NCBI RefSeq assembly: GCF_017873435.1
Contig: NZ_JAGGKG010000019.1
Coordinates: 1-64,000 of the forward strand
Length of the DNA stretch: 64,000 bases
Direction of reading: 5' to 3'
DNA from: Paenibacillus turicensis
Lineage (GTDB): Bacteria > Bacillota > Bacilli > Paenibacillales > Paenibacillaceae
Under the pieces are notes generated by a model, which was not told the origin of the DNA, did no database searches, and saw nothing but the letters and a program-made list of their open reading frames with translations. The first letter of the stretch is position 1. Each line of letters starts with the position of its first letter. This document shows positions 1 through 7,757 of the stretch, piece after piece. The position numbers and the translations under genes were made by a program.

Positions 1-42
1 ATAGGTGTCTAATGATGTAATGAAATTTGAATTTAATTCCAT
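1..42 (-). CDS. 5' end of an unidentified gene, runs off the window
   Basis: Only the first 14 codons are visible. On the minus strand a perfect GGAGG (55-51) is followed after 8 nt by ATG (42-40), and the frame stays open to base 1, encoding MELNSNFITSLDTY. The ribosome binding site makes this a credible gene start, but 14 residues are too few to assign a family. It diverges from the HD-GYP gene, so bases 43-317 should hold both promoters; I found no convincing hexamer pair there. Confidence 0.5.
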   Translation of the reverse strand, partial: MELNSNFITSLDTY

Positions 43-317
43 CCGATATGCCTCCTGTTGTCATATTCGTGTCGCATAATTGTTATTGTACGACAAAGGG
101 TCTACTACTTAGGTATAGTCTGCATAAATATACTATGCTGATGCTTATAAAATATATAGCACAATAGTGTCTAATTGTAGTTATACCCGCATACTTTTGT
201 CCTATACATAATGAAAGTGACATCGTATTTTGTCGCTTTATAGTACAGGGTTTTAAAAGAATTGCGTTAAGTAATGCACCATAGTAGAAATAATAACTAG
301 GTCTGGGAGGCAAACAC

Positions 318-935
318 GTGATGGTTCCAACCAAAGATATAACACAATTGTATCTAAATAAAGAGCCAGATGCAGAGCATTGGGTGAATATGCTGCGCCA
401 AAAGCATGCAGAAACATATCAGCACTGTATTCGAGTGGCTATACTTGCTGAGAAAATTGCTGAACCGCTTGGATTAAGTGAGGAAGATAAGAGAAAGCTA
501 ATTCGAGGTTGTTTTTTACATGATATTGGGAAAACAATGATTCCTCGGGATTTAATTATGCAAACTCAACCGTTAAGTAAGGAGCAGTGGAATATTATTA
601 AGTTGCACCCATTGCTTGGTGCCGAAATTATGGAGGAACAAACTGGTTTTGATGAAGAAATCATCAATGTTGTTCATTATCATCATGAGCGATGGGATGG
701 CTCAGGTTATCCCGCTGGACTACAGGGAGAAGATATACCTTGGTTTGCTAGAATCTGTAGTGTAATAGATGCATTTGATAGTATGCTATCAGATCGCCCA
801 TATGGAAGGAAGCTAACCCCAGCTGAAGCGAAGCTAGAGCTTCTGAGACATGCGGGCAAGCAGTTTGATACTGAAGTTGTCCATGCCTTTATGACCTTAA
901 CCGACCAAACGCTAAATATCTATTCGAAAGATTAG
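318..935 (+). CDS. HD-GYP domain cyclic-di-GMP phosphodiesterase
   Basis: A 205-residue stand-alone HD-GYP protein. It shows the metal-binding HDIGK motif at residues 68-72 and the signature HHERWDGSGYP near residues 120-130, followed by the conserved IP and a DAFDSM segment. This family hydrolyses c-di-GMP to GMP in the cytoplasm. No receiver, PAS or membrane segment is attached, so its input is unknown; the first ~20 residues have no recognised domain. GGGAGG at 305-310 serves either GTG 318 (7 nt) or ATG 321 (10 nt). It is monocistronic and ends at a terminator shared with the convergent transporter operon. The domain call is firm; the enzymatic activity is inferred from the intact motif. 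Confidence 0.9.
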   Translation: MMVPTKDITQLYLNKEPDAEHWVNMLRQKHAETYQHCIRVAILAEKIAEPLGLSEEDKRKLIRGCFLHDIGKTMIPRDLIMQTQPLSKEQWNIIKLHPLLGAEIMEEQTGFDEEIINVVHYHHERWDGSGYPAGLQGEDIPWFARICSVIDAFDSMLSDRPYGRKLTPAEAKLELLRHAGKQFDTEVVHAFMTLTDQTLNIYSKD

Positions 936-941
936 TTAAAT

Positions 942-999
942 AAAAGGAAGGTTCCCTCGAATACTTTATATTTTGTCATAAAGTGGGGACCTTCCTTTA
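942..999. terminator. bidirectional terminator between HD-GYP gene and thiZ
   Basis: Inverted repeat AAAGGAAGGTTCCC / GGGGACCTTCCTTT with a 30-nt AT-rich loop, A-rich before and T-rich after, placed exactly between two convergent stop codons. Confidence 0.7.
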
Positions 1000-1830
1000 T
1001 TAATTTTTAATCTGCTGTTGTTCTTGTCTCATCCAATGAGATATTTCCTGTTTTAATTGTAAAAATAAAGGATTCGTTTCTAACTCCTCTTGTCTAGGAC
1101 GCCCAAATGGGACATCGATAACCTGAAGTACACTTGCAGGTCGATTGGATAACAAATAAATTTTGTCAGATAACATTAAAGCTTCATCAATACTATGTGT
1201 AATCATGAGGACAGAACGCTGATGTGACTCCCATATGTCCAACAACCAACGCTGCATATCCGCCCTAGTTAAGGCATCTAATGAGCTAAAGGGCTCATCT
1301 AGACACATGATTTCCTGTGGGGCCAGCATCCCTCTTAAAAAGGAAACACGCTGCTGCATGCCGCCTGATAACATATGAGGATAAGCTTTTTCAAAGCCAG
1401 CCATCCCAGCCTTATCCAGCCAGTCAAGGGCTTCCTGCTTCGAATTTGGACCCGTAGTCCCAGCGATTTCTTGCGCCAACAATAAGTTATCTAATATATT
1501 TCGCCATGGAAACAATGCGGACTGTTGCGGAATATAGCTAATATGGCCACGTTCCCCATTAATTGTTTTCCCTTGGAGTTTAATTTCCCCTTTGTCTACA
1601 GGCATTAAGCCACCAATGAGATGAAATAGTGTACTTTTGCCACAACCTGAAGGTCCGATAATGGATACGAATTCTCCCACTGACACGCTTAAACTAATAT
1701 CATTAAGCACATGGAGCTTTTGCTTGCCTTGCTTAAAGCTTTTGTGTACATGATTAATTTGTAGCAAAGGAACGGCATTGCTATGAGAGCTTTGAGAGCT
1801 ATGAGAACTACTGTGATTTATTGTATTCAT
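1000..1830 (-). CDS. thiZ: ABC transporter ATPase for thiamine precursor (ThiZ-like)
   Basis: A 276-residue ATPase of the nitrate/sulfonate/taurine class. Walker A GPSGCGKST is at 59-67, the Q-loop at about 101-103, the signature LSGGMQQR at 154-161 and Walker B IMCLDEP at 174-180. It should energise ThiX for uptake of the pyrimidine moiety of thiamine (hydroxymethyl- or formylamino-pyrimidine). It is the last gene of the TPP-riboswitch operon, 17 nt after thiX, with GGATGAAGG 8-10 nt before its ATG. An unusual Ser/His-rich tail (residues 6-18) precedes the domain and might bind metal or simply be low complexity. The ATPase family alone does not fix the substrate; the riboswitch and the neighbouring binding protein do. 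Confidence 0.85.
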   Translation of the reverse strand: MNTINHSSSHSSQSSHSNAVPLLQINHVHKSFKQGKQKLHVLNDISLSVSVGEFVSIIGPSGCGKSTLFHLIGGLMPVDKGEIKLQGKTINGERGHISYIPQQSALFPWRNILDNLLLAQEIAGTTGPNSKQEALDWLDKAGMAGFEKAYPHMLSGGMQQRVSFLRGMLAPQEIMCLDEPFSSLDALTRADMQRWLLDIWESHQRSVLMITHSIDEALMLSDKIYLLSNRPASVLQVIDVPFGRPRQEELETNPLFLQLKQEISHWMRQEQQQIKN

Positions 1831-1847
1831 AATTATTCGCCTTCATC

Positions 1848-2615
1848 CTATTTGTGTTCTTGTGGTTTGTAACGAATCATCCACTTCTCCAATAAGCTTA
1901 TAAGTGCAAACATGGCTAAGCTGATTAGAACGATGATACAAATGCCTACAAAAATACGATCTGTACGAAAAGATGACTTTTGTAGCAATAAATAATATCC
2001 AATTCCTTTATTAGCTCCAATCCATTCAGCTACTACAGCCCCCATCACACTATACGTAGCTGCAATTTTAATACCCGAAAAAATCGTTGGTAGTGCAAAT
2101 GGAATTTTTAGCTTACGGAAAATATCAGCCTTGGATGCTCCAATCATCTTCATGTAGTTTAACATGATCGGATCAGTGCGATGTAGACCATCTAAGGCAG
2201 CAACAGTGACAGGGAAAAAACATACGAGTGTAATAATGATAATTTTAGGCAAAATACCGAAGCCAAACCAAATCATAAGTAAAGGGGCTAAGGCGATACT
2301 CGGAATATTTTGACTTAAAATGATTAACGGATAGACGCTTGCTTTCAAAAAAGGAACATAATCCAATAAAAAAGCAACAAGTAAACCAAAGGCTGTCCCT
2401 ATTCCGAAGCCGATAAGCATAAGCTCTAGCGTAGCTTGTGTATGCTGCCAGAGACTGAATGCCCCAGTACGTGCTTCCTTCATAATATCGGTTGGACTGG
2501 GCAAAATCCATTTCTCGATTTGAAAAAAATCAGTAGCAAGCTCCCAAGCTATAATAAACAAGAGGACCGCCACGATGGGCGGCCAAATATTTTTTATAAA
2601 TTGCGAAGCCTTCAT
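1848..2615 (-). CDS. thiX: ABC transporter permease for thiamine precursor (ThiX-like)
   Basis: A 255-residue binding-protein-dependent permease with about six hydrophobic segments. The EAA-loop region (GASKADIFRKLKIPFALP, roughly residues 155-172) contacts the ATPase. This is the inner-membrane channel of the ThiXYZ importer. Its ATG overlaps the stop codon of the thiamine-binding gene by 4 nt (ATGA), so the two are translationally coupled. Substrate assignment rests on the TPP riboswitch at the head of the operon and the NMT1/THI5-like binding protein two genes upstream. Confidence 0.85.
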   Translation of the reverse strand: MKASQFIKNIWPPIVAVLLFIIAWELATDFFQIEKWILPSPTDIMKEARTGAFSLWQHTQATLELMLIGFGIGTAFGLLVAFLLDYVPFLKASVYPLIILSQNIPSIALAPLLMIWFGFGILPKIIIITLVCFFPVTVAALDGLHRTDPIMLNYMKMIGASKADIFRKLKIPFALPTIFSGIKIAATYSVMGAVVAEWIGANKGIGYYLLLQKSSFRTDRIFVGICIIVLISLAMFALISLLEKWMIRYKPQEHK

Positions 2616-2905
2616 GGACGGTATTTCTCCGTTAGCTTATCCATGCTTGCGCCTTCAGGATTGTACAAAATTTTCACTTGAGAAATGACACTATTGCTTC
2701 CAAAGGCAATTAAAGCTTCATTCATTTTAGCGACGATTTCAAGAAGCTCGGATAATTCGCCCTCCATTGTAGTTTCAAGCGGACTTACCTGATATTTGAC
2801 ACCAGAGTTTTGAATCACTTTAATTGCTTCATCCACATAAGGGATGACATCTGCACCACCTGGAGTTTTTGGAATAACCTGAATACTTAATAATGCGTTA
2901 GCCAT
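2612..2905 (-). CDS. thiamine-binding protein, MTH1187/YkoF-like
   Basis: A 97-residue soluble protein of the MTH1187 (DUF77) family: an N-terminal MANALLSIQVIPKTPGG strand, then the conserved TTMEGEL motif. Family members bind thiamine, and YkoF of Bacillus carries two such units. The start at 2905 is chosen over 2917 because AGAGAGG lies 12 nt before it, whereas it abuts the earlier ATG. It sits inside the thi operon between thiY and thiX and may sense or buffer the vitamin or deliver it. A paralogue lies at 24843. The family call is firm; the role is inferred. Confidence 0.8.
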   Translation of the reverse strand: MANALLSIQVIPKTPGGADVIPYVDEAIKVIQNSGVKYQVSPLETTMEGELSELLEIVAKMNEALIAFGSNSVISQVKILYNPEGASMDKLTEKYRP

Positions 2906-2968
2906 GAGTGAATACATCCTCTCTTTATGTTAAAAGTATTTTGATTTTTATTGATTTTCTCAGACTAT

Positions 2969-3985
2969 CTAATTTTGAGGTAAAAAATCATTTGTAAAGG
3001 CTTGATCGGTATCTAGCTTTTTATCTAACAAACCTCTTTCAAACATCCAATCAGAGTAATTTTGCCATACCTCACGTTTTTGCTCACCCCAACGAGCTGC
3101 ATCATCTTGGTATTTAGGACTTAGCCATTTTTGACTTGCCTTAACTAGCTTTTCGTCTAAGTCAGGCACTGCCTTGAGTAGCATGGCTGCGGATTCATCT
3201 GGATGCTTAATTGCATACTCATATCCTTTTGTCGTTGCTCTCATAAAAGCTTTTACAAGATCAGGGTCATTTTTGATGGTTGTTTCATTACTAACAATGA
3301 CTGGCGTGTAGTAATCCAGACTTGGTGAATAGTCTTTAACATATAACATGTTCAAAGCTTCTCCACGAAGCTCTGCCTCAATTCCTGTCCAAGCATAAAA
3401 AATCCAAGCGAAGTCAATATCTCTTTTTACTGCGGTAAAATAATCTGCTTCACCAATACTTACAATATTGACCTTTTTCACATCGCCTTGATCTAAATCC
3501 ATAATCGTTTTCATAACGGCTTCTTCAACAGGAGAACCCCAGCCACCATAAGTTTTACCTTCAAAATCCTTAGGAGATTTAATCCCCTTGGCAACGGGTG
3601 CAGCAAAACCTGAGGTGTTATGTTGAATAACGGCTGCGAGTGACACTAATGGAACACCTTGAGTACGACCTTGAGTTACATTTTCTTGAATGCTAACCCC
3701 AAAAGGTACCTCATTTGAAGCGACCATAGCATCAGATCCACCTGAACCAGGTAAAACTATCTCTACATCTAGACCTTCTTCCTTATAGTAACCTTGCTCT
3801 TTAGCTACATATAACCCAGTATGATTCGTGTTAGGGCTCCAGTCCAATACAACCTTAACTGGTTTGAGTGTGGCACTACCATTAGATTGCTCAGAACCTT
3901 CATTTGTTGACTTTGTTGCTGTACTACATGCTGCTAATACAAAAACTAGACAACCAATAAGCAGTAAAGATATTCTTTTACGCAC
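2969..3985 (-). CDS. thiY: thiamine-precursor binding lipoprotein (ThiY-like)
   Basis: A 338-residue NMT1/THI5-type solute-binding lipoprotein. The signal peptide ends in lipobox LAAC with Cys20 as the lipid anchor. The mature protein opens with VKVVLDWSPNTNHTGLYVA, the typical strand of ThiY and THI5-like proteins that bind the formylamino- or hydroxymethyl-pyrimidine of thiamine. It is the first gene after the TPP riboswitch and is anchored outside the membrane to feed ThiX/ThiZ. The exact pyrimidine cannot be told from sequence by eye. Confidence 0.88.
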   Translation of the reverse strand: MRKRISLLLIGCLVFVLAACSTATKSTNEGSEQSNGSATLKPVKVVLDWSPNTNHTGLYVAKEQGYYKEEGLDVEIVLPGSGGSDAMVASNEVPFGVSIQENVTQGRTQGVPLVSLAAVIQHNTSGFAAPVAKGIKSPKDFEGKTYGGWGSPVEEAVMKTIMDLDQGDVKKVNIVSIGEADYFTAVKRDIDFAWIFYAWTGIEAELRGEALNMLYVKDYSPSLDYYTPVIVSNETTIKNDPDLVKAFMRATTKGYEYAIKHPDESAAMLLKAVPDLDEKLVKASQKWLSPKYQDDAARWGEQKREVWQNYSDWMFERGLLDKKLDTDQAFTNDFLPQN

Positions 3986-4040
3986 TGATGCTTTCGCTCC
4001 TTCGTTTGTGTGATTTCCGCATAATTATCTATTTTTGCCG

Positions 4041-4066
4041 AAAAAAAGCACCCTTATCTAAGGGTG
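4041..4066 (-). terminator. terminator of the TPP riboswitch
   Basis: On the minus strand GCACCCTT-agat-AAGGGTGC is followed directly by seven T. It lies about 35 nt after the aptamer and before thiY, so it is the expression platform for transcription termination when TPP is bound. Confidence 0.85.
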
Positions 4067-4102
4067 CGGTAGGTTGAAGTAATAAATTAACATCCATAAT
4101 TT

Positions 4103-4200
4103 AACAACTTCCTACGCTGGCATTACCCAGATCAGGTTTAAGGGTCAGTATCTTCATACGGGATACACTCTCAGCCGGCCAATTCCAGCACCCCTGACTA
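4103..4200 (-). promoter_or_regulatory. TPP riboswitch (thi-box) of the thiYXZ operon
   Basis: Read on the minus strand, the conserved thi-box elements appear in order: GGGGTGCT, GGCTGAGAG, ACCCTTaaACCTGATCTGG, and the closing TAATGCCAGCGTAGGAAG. These are the pyrimidine-sensing (CTGAGA) and pyrophosphate-sensing arms of the TPP aptamer. Spacing to the terminator and to thiY is normal. Confidence 0.95.
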
Positions 4201-4315
4201 TAAACTGCGGATTACATTGACATTATAGTGTGAATGCGATGTTCTGTCTAGCTGGTAATTTTGAGATGTCAAATAAAATTGTAAAATATTTATTTTTTTA
4301 TTTTACGTTCAGCAT

Positions 4316-4344
4316 TTGCTTTTTATTGTGGGGGAGGCTATAAT
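4316..4344 (+). promoter_or_regulatory. sigma-A promoter of cspA
   Basis: TTGCTT (4316-4321), a 17-bp spacer and a perfect TATAAT (4339-4344). Transcription would start near 4351 and give a ~197-nt leader before cspA, a length usual for cold-shock genes. Confidence 0.7.
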
Positions 4345-4358
4345 AAGGTAAAAGCGTA

Positions 4359-4421
4359 TTCACACATTGAAAAGAGTTACACTCTTAGTAATGGAGCTTT
4401 TTTCAATATGTGAATTTTTTT
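4359..4421 (+). terminator. terminator-like hairpin in the cspA leader
   Basis: TTCACACATTGAAAA pairs with TTTTCAATATGTGAA and is followed by seven T. It begins only ~8 nt after the predicted start site and 126 nt before the cspA start codon. It could release a short RNA, act as a temperature-sensitive attenuator, or be a cold-box-like structure. Confidence 0.5.
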
Positions 4422-4547
4422 ATAGTAGTGGAAACGTCCTATTGGTTTAAAGCTTATAGGTATTGTTTTTTACGAGCGGTATAAGAAAAGAAATTTTCTT
4501 ATATTTTTAAAAAAGGATCATGTTAATATTTTTTAGGAGGTACCCTC

Positions 4548-4748
4548 ATGGAAACAGGAACAGTTAAATGGTTTAACGCTGAGAAAGGCTTTGGTTTTAT
4601 CGAAGTTGAAGGCGGAAACGATGTATTCGTACATTTCAGCGCAATCACTGGCGAAGGTTTCAAAACTCTTGACGAAGGACAACGTGTACAATTCAATGTT
4701 GTTCAAGGCAACCGTGGACCACAAGCCGAAAACGTTGTAAAATTGTAA
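4548..4748 (+). CDS. cspA: cold-shock protein
   Basis: A 66-residue single cold-shock domain. RNP1 KGFGFI is at residues 13-18 and RNP2 VFVHF at 26-30, with the conserved aromatic surface intact. It binds single-stranded RNA and DNA and melts structured mRNA in the cold. AGGAGG at 4532-4537 lies 10 nt before ATG. Full-length for the family. The long leader and promoter support cold control. The protein is CspA/B/C-like; the paralogue name is arbitrary. Confidence 0.95.
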   Translation: METGTVKWFNAEKGFGFIEVEGGNDVFVHFSAITGEGFKTLDEGQRVQFNVVQGNRGPQAENVVKL

Positions 4749-4759
4749 TAAAACATTAG

Positions 4760-4795
4760 ACTGCTCTTGACGCAAGTTGGGAGCAGTTTTTATTT
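4760..4795 (+). terminator. terminator of cspA
   Basis: ACTGCTC / GAGCAGT stem followed by TTTTTATTT, 12 nt after the cspA stop. Confidence 0.8.
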
Positions 4796-4958
4796 AAGAC
4801 CTAGACACTACACTTTGCAGCAAAAAGCCGAGGAATAATTTCCTTTTGGATTGCATATAATTTCTATGTGAAACGGTTGTCGCACTTTTAAATGGAGCGA
4901 TGAACACCGTTTTTAATTGTTTTGTGGGGTTTATCAATACCTGAATAGGGGGATAAAG

Positions 4959-5192
4959 ATGAATTACCGTAAGAAACCGTTAGAAGAAATTCCTGAGGAA
5001 AACACTGAAATTTGGTCTTGCAGCAACGATGATTGTAATGGATGGATGAGAGATAACTTTACATTTGACTACACACCTGAATGTCCACTTTGTTCGTCTA
5101 CTATGGTCAAAGGAACAAAGCTGTTACCTCAATTAGTTAACACCAACGCTGATCAAAAATCGCTACCTAAAGGCGTCAAGATAGATCAATAA
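4959..5192 (+). CDS. ydjO: cold-inducible YdjO-like zinc protein
   Basis: A 77-residue protein matching the YdjO family, opening MNYRKKPLEEIPEE and carrying CSNDDC followed by CPLC, four cysteines that probably hold zinc. YdjO is cold-induced in Bacillus; its molecular role is unknown. The start at 4959 is preferred because AGGGGGAT ends 5 nt before it, and the upstream in-frame ATG (4917) has no ribosome binding site. Its place just after cspA fits a shared cold-response role, although a terminator separates them. Confidence 0.8.
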   Translation: MNYRKKPLEEIPEENTEIWSCSNDDCNGWMRDNFTFDYTPECPLCSSTMVKGTKLLPQLVNTNADQKSLPKGVKIDQ

Positions 5193-5210
5193 CATAATTT
5201 TTTATAAAAT

Positions 5211-5254
5211 GAGCAGTCCAAAGCTAAGGTATTCCTTACTTGGGCTGCTTTTTT
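5211..5254 (+). terminator. terminator of ydjO
   Basis: AGCAGTCCAA / TTGGGCTGCT with an inner AAGG/CCTT extension, followed by six T. Confidence 0.8.
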
Positions 5255-5302
5255 ATAATGAGGTTAGGCTTAGCTTTTAAAAGGTACTCATAACAATGTA
5301 CA

Positions 5303-5460
5303 GGAATTAGTGGGTATTGGTTAGCGGAGGGACAGGGAGATTTCGAAGATCGCCTTTAAAGACCGATTCTAACCTGTATTATAATTATGAAAAGAATTGC
5401 GCTTTAACAGCGATCGTAGGAACTCTCTGTACCGTAGCGGTCTTCTACCTGCTAATACAG
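5303..5460 (+). repeat. palindromic intergenic repeat, copy 1
   Basis: Imperfect long palindrome between ydjO and the response regulator. Outer arm ATTAGTGGGTA pairs with TACCTGCTAAT; the next arm ACAGGGAG pairs with CTCTCTGT. It carries the conserved inner strand TTTAACAGCGATCGTAGGAAC on the plus strand. The left inner segment is shorter than in most copies. It accounts for most of the 300-bp gap. Confidence 0.8.
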
Positions 5461-5491
5461 GCACTTTTCTGCTTTGAGTCTAAGCTTAGCT

Positions 5492-6151
5492 TCATTTCAT
5501 TTTCAAATACATAATTGCAATTTGTGTCCGATCCCGTACACCCAGCTTGCTTAAAATATCTGTAATATAATTTTTGACGGTGCCCTCACTTAAAAATAGT
5601 TTGCTGGCAATCTCCTTATTTGACATGCCTTCAGCGATAAGTGTGACGATATTAAATTCAGCAATCGTTAACTCCTTTGCCCAATCGTGTTGATGTTTTA
5701 CTGGGGAGGAGGGACGTAGCAGTCCAGATAGTTTGCGGGCAATATCAGGATGAATGAGCATGCTACCCCCAAATACCGTCTTGATCCCTTGGATAATACG
5801 GTCAGGGGGAATGTTTTTGAGTAAATAACCACTTGCTCCATTACGCAACGCTTCAATAATAAATTCATCATCATCAAATGTTGTGAGTATAAGTACGCTA
5901 ATATTTTCATTTAATGCTTTTACTTTTAATGTCCCTTCCACACCATCACAGATTGGCATACGAATGTCCATTAATACGACATGAGGCACAATATCAGGTG
6001 TATGTTGCAGTAGCGAGATGGCTTCCACAGCTTCATCTCCATCGCCTGCACTGCCTACAATGTTAATCTCTGAATCCATTCCAAGTAATAAAGTAAGACT
6101 TTCTCTAATGAATGGATCATCGTCAACGATAAATACATTGATTTGTGACAT
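5492..6151 (-). CDS. NarL/DesR-type response regulator
   Basis: A 219-residue two-component regulator: a receiver domain with the DDD acidic pocket near residues 10-12 and phospho-acceptor Asp in VVLMDIRMP (residue 62), Thr and Lys switch residues, then a LuxR-type helix-turn-helix (LTIAEFNIVTLIAEGMSNKEIA onward, about 160-215). The start is ATG 6151, with AAGGAG 7 nt before it; the in-frame GTG at 6157 lies too close. It is 11 nt downstream of its kinase. The pair probably controls the divergent ABC exporter; a TGACT-AA-AGTCA palindrome upstream of that operon is a candidate site. Confidence 0.9.
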   Translation of the reverse strand: MSQINVFIVDDDPFIRESLTLLLGMDSEINIVGSAGDGDEAVEAISLLQHTPDIVPHVVLMDIRMPICDGVEGTLKVKALNENISVLILTTFDDDEFIIEALRNGASGYLLKNIPPDRIIQGIKTVFGGSMLIHPDIARKLSGLLRPSSPVKHQHDWAKELTIAEFNIVTLIAEGMSNKEIASKLFLSEGTVKNYITDILSKLGVRDRTQIAIMYLKMK

Positions 6152-6162
6152 AGCCACGCTCC

Positions 6163-7326
6163 TTAGTTTCCTTCTGGTAATTTATGAATAGGTAAAGTGC
6201 TTATAACTGTAAAATGCGGAGCAAGCTTGAAGCTTAAAGACCCTCCAGCAAGCTGGCATCGTTCCTTCATTCCTAATACGCCTAACCCTCTCAATGTTGT
6301 AGGATGATTCTCGTCAAACTGGCTAGGGATAAGACCGTCATTCATCACACTCATTACAACACACTGTTGTTGATAATCAATTACAATTTTAACCTCTCTC
6401 GGTTGCCCATGCTTTAGAGCGTTAGTTAATGCCTCCTGAGCATTTCGATAAAAAATTAAGTCTTGACTCGGATATAAAGAAGTAGGAGTACCTTCCACGG
6501 TAAGAGAGGTTTGTACCCCTGACTCTCTCCCAACCTCCTCTAACAAGTTACGCAAGGACTGAATGAGATTGACATGGCTAAAAGGGCGTAAACCACGTAC
6601 GGTTGATCTCATCTCATCTAGACTTGTAGAAAGCTGATCTCGTACCTGCTGAAACATGCTCACCGCTTTATCAGACTGCGTTGGCATGATTTGTAGCGCT
6701 GCTTCTGCCATCATTTTGATACGTATCAGTCGGTGACCAAGCTGGTCGTGAAGCTGCTGTGAGATTCGGTTACGTTCGCCTGCTTGGGCCACATCTTCGA
6801 CCTGCTTTGCAAATTGAAGGATCTGTTCTTTACTATCATTTAATTCAAAATGCTGCTCTTTAAGATAATCATAATGTTGATATAACCTATCCAGTTCTTT
6901 ATGGTAATAATCCAATATAGCAACCACTGCAATAAACAACAAAATCACAATATTAATAATAAAAATAAAAGATTCATGCCATAATACATAGTTTACCGCA
7001 AGCAGGTGAATGCCCATAACAATAATTTGCTGAACGCGTGGTATATTTGAAGGCACGTAACTAAATACGGGTGCAAGCACCAGCAGTACAGTAGATAGAC
7101 CATATTGCTCAACAAGCCAAGTCGTTACTCCGATTTCCACTAATGAAAATAAAAGAAGTGTAGCTTGCTTATAACGTATATTTCCAACTACAACAAAGGC
7201 AATATAGAGAAGAATATGGATCATATAAATGCCTTGATTTGGTGCAGAAATCTGAAAAATGCCTAAAAACAGCGTAACGAATACAAAAATGAATTTGAGC
7301 ATATACAACACACTAGTTTTAATCAT
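6163..7326 (-). CDS. DesK/LiaS-family sensor histidine kinase
   Basis: A 387-residue kinase with about five hydrophobic helices in residues 1-138, a short coiled coil to about 180, the HisKA_3 motif RISQQLHDQLGH with phospho-His193, and a C-terminal HATPase (NALKHG N-box, GLGVLGMKER G-box). There is no extracellular sensor domain, so it likely senses the membrane or its partner transporter, as in Bacillus DesK or LiaS. First gene of a two-gene operon with the regulator at 5492, divergent from a three-gene ABC exporter. Confidence 0.88.
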   Translation of the reverse strand: MIKTSVLYMLKFIFVFVTLFLGIFQISAPNQGIYMIHILLYIAFVVVGNIRYKQATLLLFSLVEIGVTTWLVEQYGLSTVLLVLAPVFSYVPSNIPRVQQIIVMGIHLLAVNYVLWHESFIFIINIVILLFIAVVAILDYYHKELDRLYQHYDYLKEQHFELNDSKEQILQFAKQVEDVAQAGERNRISQQLHDQLGHRLIRIKMMAEAALQIMPTQSDKAVSMFQQVRDQLSTSLDEMRSTVRGLRPFSHVNLIQSLRNLLEEVGRESGVQTSLTVEGTPTSLYPSQDLIFYRNAQEALTNALKHGQPREVKIVIDYQQQCVVMSVMNDGLIPSQFDENHPTTLRGLGVLGMKERCQLAGGSLSFKLAPHFTVISTLPIHKLPEGN

Positions 7327-7431
7327 GATCTAATCCCTAATTCCTTATAAATTCATATTTATTAGTCTTTATCTAATTACCATTCACACGATTTAATGAA
7401 TTACAAAATCGAGTAATCTATTTGTTTTTTT

Positions 7432-7617
7432 AAAATTAGTGGATGACAATGAACCACGACTAGCGTAGGGACAAAGGATTCTGGAGAAGTGAAACGTTCG
7501 TATTTAAAACCGGATTTCAACATTAAGGATATGAATATCAGTAATCTGGTTTTAAGAGCGATCGCAAGAACCTTTGTTCCGTAGCCCTCCATCTACATTA
7601 TTGTCATCCACTAATTT
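7432..7617 (+). repeat. palindromic intergenic repeat, copy 2
   Basis: The best preserved copy. Outer arms AAATTAGTGGATGACAAT (7433-7450) and its exact reverse complement (7600-7617) form a perfect 18-bp stem. Inner arm GGGACAAAGG pairs with CCTTTGTTCC and TTAAAACCGGATT with AATCTGGTTTTAA. The inner-loop strand AGAGCGATCGCAAGAAC is on plus. It lies between the kinase gene and the ABC operon promoter. Confidence 0.85.
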
Positions 7618-7659
7618 AGGTCTGCCCCATTATAGCACAACTCGATCTTGGAAAAGAGG

Positions 7660-7671
7660 TGACTAAAGTCA
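7660..7671. promoter_or_regulatory. candidate response-regulator operator
   Basis: TGACTAAAGTCA is a perfect 12-bp palindrome 25 bp upstream of the -35 of the ABC operon promoter, in the intergenic region shared with the two-component system. Position and symmetry suit a LuxR-type regulator; the assignment is inference. Confidence 0.4.
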
Positions 7672-7696
7672 TCTTACATCTATGACAAAAGAGAGC

Positions 7697-7724
7697 TTTC
7701 AGCGCTAATAGGATTTGCTACAAT
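7697..7724 (+). promoter_or_regulatory. promoter of the ABC-2 exporter operon
   Basis: TTTCAG (7697-7702), 16-bp spacer, extended -10 TGcTACAAT (hexamer 7719-7724). The weak -35 suggests need for an activator. Confidence 0.5.
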
Positions 7725-7757
7725 CAAATTACTAAAATGTTAGCGGGGGTTATGATT

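Noticed and set aside
5317..5514. Open frame of 65 codons
   Set aside because: It lies across palindromic repeat copy 1 and the end of the response regulator; no ribosome binding site and no homology seen.
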